Origin: JACQBY01 sp041486115
GTDB lineage: Bacteria > Nitrospirota > Nitrospiria > JACQBW01
Assembly (NCBI GenBank): GCA_041486115.1
Contig: JBGPKT010000015.1
Coordinates: 1 to 31,272, forward strand
Direction of reading: 5' to 3'
DNA length: 31,272 nt
The position numbers and the translations under genes are program-made. Positions 31,024 through 31,272 of this stretch are shown here, piece by piece (the stretch's first letter is position 1; every line of letters starts with the position of its first letter). Below the pieces are notes generated by a model, which worked only from the letters and a program-made list of their open reading frames with translations, did no database searches and had not been told where the DNA came from.

Positions 31024-31272
31024 TTAACCTGTGATTTCTTTAATCCTGACTCTTGTAAATGATTGCCGGTGGCCTTTTGTCCGGCGGTAGTTTTTTCGCC
31101 GTTTCTTTTTGAAAATAATGACTTTTTTTGATCTGTCCTGACCAAGAATTTCGGCGATCACTTTGACATTTTGAACCAGGGGGGTTCCGATTTTAACCTC
31201 TTGCTGATCGAGGTGAAGCAAAGAGACCTGGTTAAATTCAATGGTATCTCCGGGGTTACCTTCGATTTTTTC
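31024..31272 (-). CDS. rplU: Large ribosomal subunit protein bL21 (N-terminus outside the window)
   Basis: The frame is open from the window edge at 31272 and gives 82 residues starting EKIEGNPGDTIEFNQVSLLH. The C-terminal part, VIIFKKKRRKNYRRTKGHRQ and TRVRIKEI, is the bL21 signature (KKRRKxYRRxxGHRQ). The usual length is about 100-105 residues, so about 20 are missing. The frame has internal TTG codons, but the homology runs through them to the edge. It is the first visible gene of the conserved minus-strand block. Confidence 0.96.
   Translation of the reverse strand, partial: EKIEGNPGDTIEFNQVSLLHLDQQEVKIGTPLVQNVKVIAEILGQDRSKKVIIFKKKRRKNYRRTKGHRQSFTRVRIKEITG

Overview
The window reads as chromosome of a Gram-negative bacterium: it carries an outer-membrane lipoprotein-sorting protein, a beta-barrel protein with C-terminal Trp, a LapB-like TPR protein and FabI. 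The order rplU-rpmA-(GNAT)-obgE-proB-proA-nadD-rsfS-gpmI, with almost every junction overlapping or tight, is the kind of arrangement known from Desulfobacterota and Nitrospirota. I cannot assign a species, and a Nitrospirota-like organism is only an inference.

Layout. 1-4975 (+): tail of a LolA-like protein, a Cache-HAMP-GAF membrane sensor with no output domain, fabI, and a DUF2157/GDYXXLXY membrane pair. 4987-10015 (-): rluB, a polyprenyl diphosphate synthase, a TIGR04283-type glycosyltransferase, a PsiE-like protein and cstA, largely overlapping. 10016-22340: an AT-richer accessory region. 22341-31272: a small orphan gene, then on the minus strand the conserved block rplU to gpmI.

The accessory region is the interesting part. 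It starts with three surface-polysaccharide genes: a membrane GT2, an outer-membrane barrel protein overlapping it by 4 nt, and a BcsA-like synthase ending in two PilZ domains. tRNA-Leu(GAG), a secreted regulatory-like-domain protein and a small membrane protein follow. Next comes a 3.9-kb gene for a 1312-residue secreted protein made of two 7-blade RCC1 propellers, each inserted in a BIG2 Ig fold, then three InlB-type repeats and Ig/FlgD-like domains. Its leader contains a clear GEMM-I (cyclic-di-GMP-I) riboswitch whose 3' part is also the 5' arm of an intrinsic terminator, so ligand should turn the gene ON. Cyclic-di-GMP may therefore drive both the polysaccharide synthase (PilZ, post-translational) and the surface protein (riboswitch, transcriptional). 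This looks like a cyclic-di-GMP-controlled surface/biofilm island.

The same region has scars of mobile DNA: a serine-recombinase pseudogene, an IS200/IS605-like end without transposase, REP-like palindromes and a TPR-gene fragment that ends in the palindrome. Three genes (12424, 15343, 22341) have a -10 box 6-7 nt before the ATG and no Shine-Dalgarno, which suggests leaderless mRNAs. In the core block, RsfS is fused in frame to a LapA/LapB-like membrane TPR protein, and its homologous N-terminus extends past any standard start codon.
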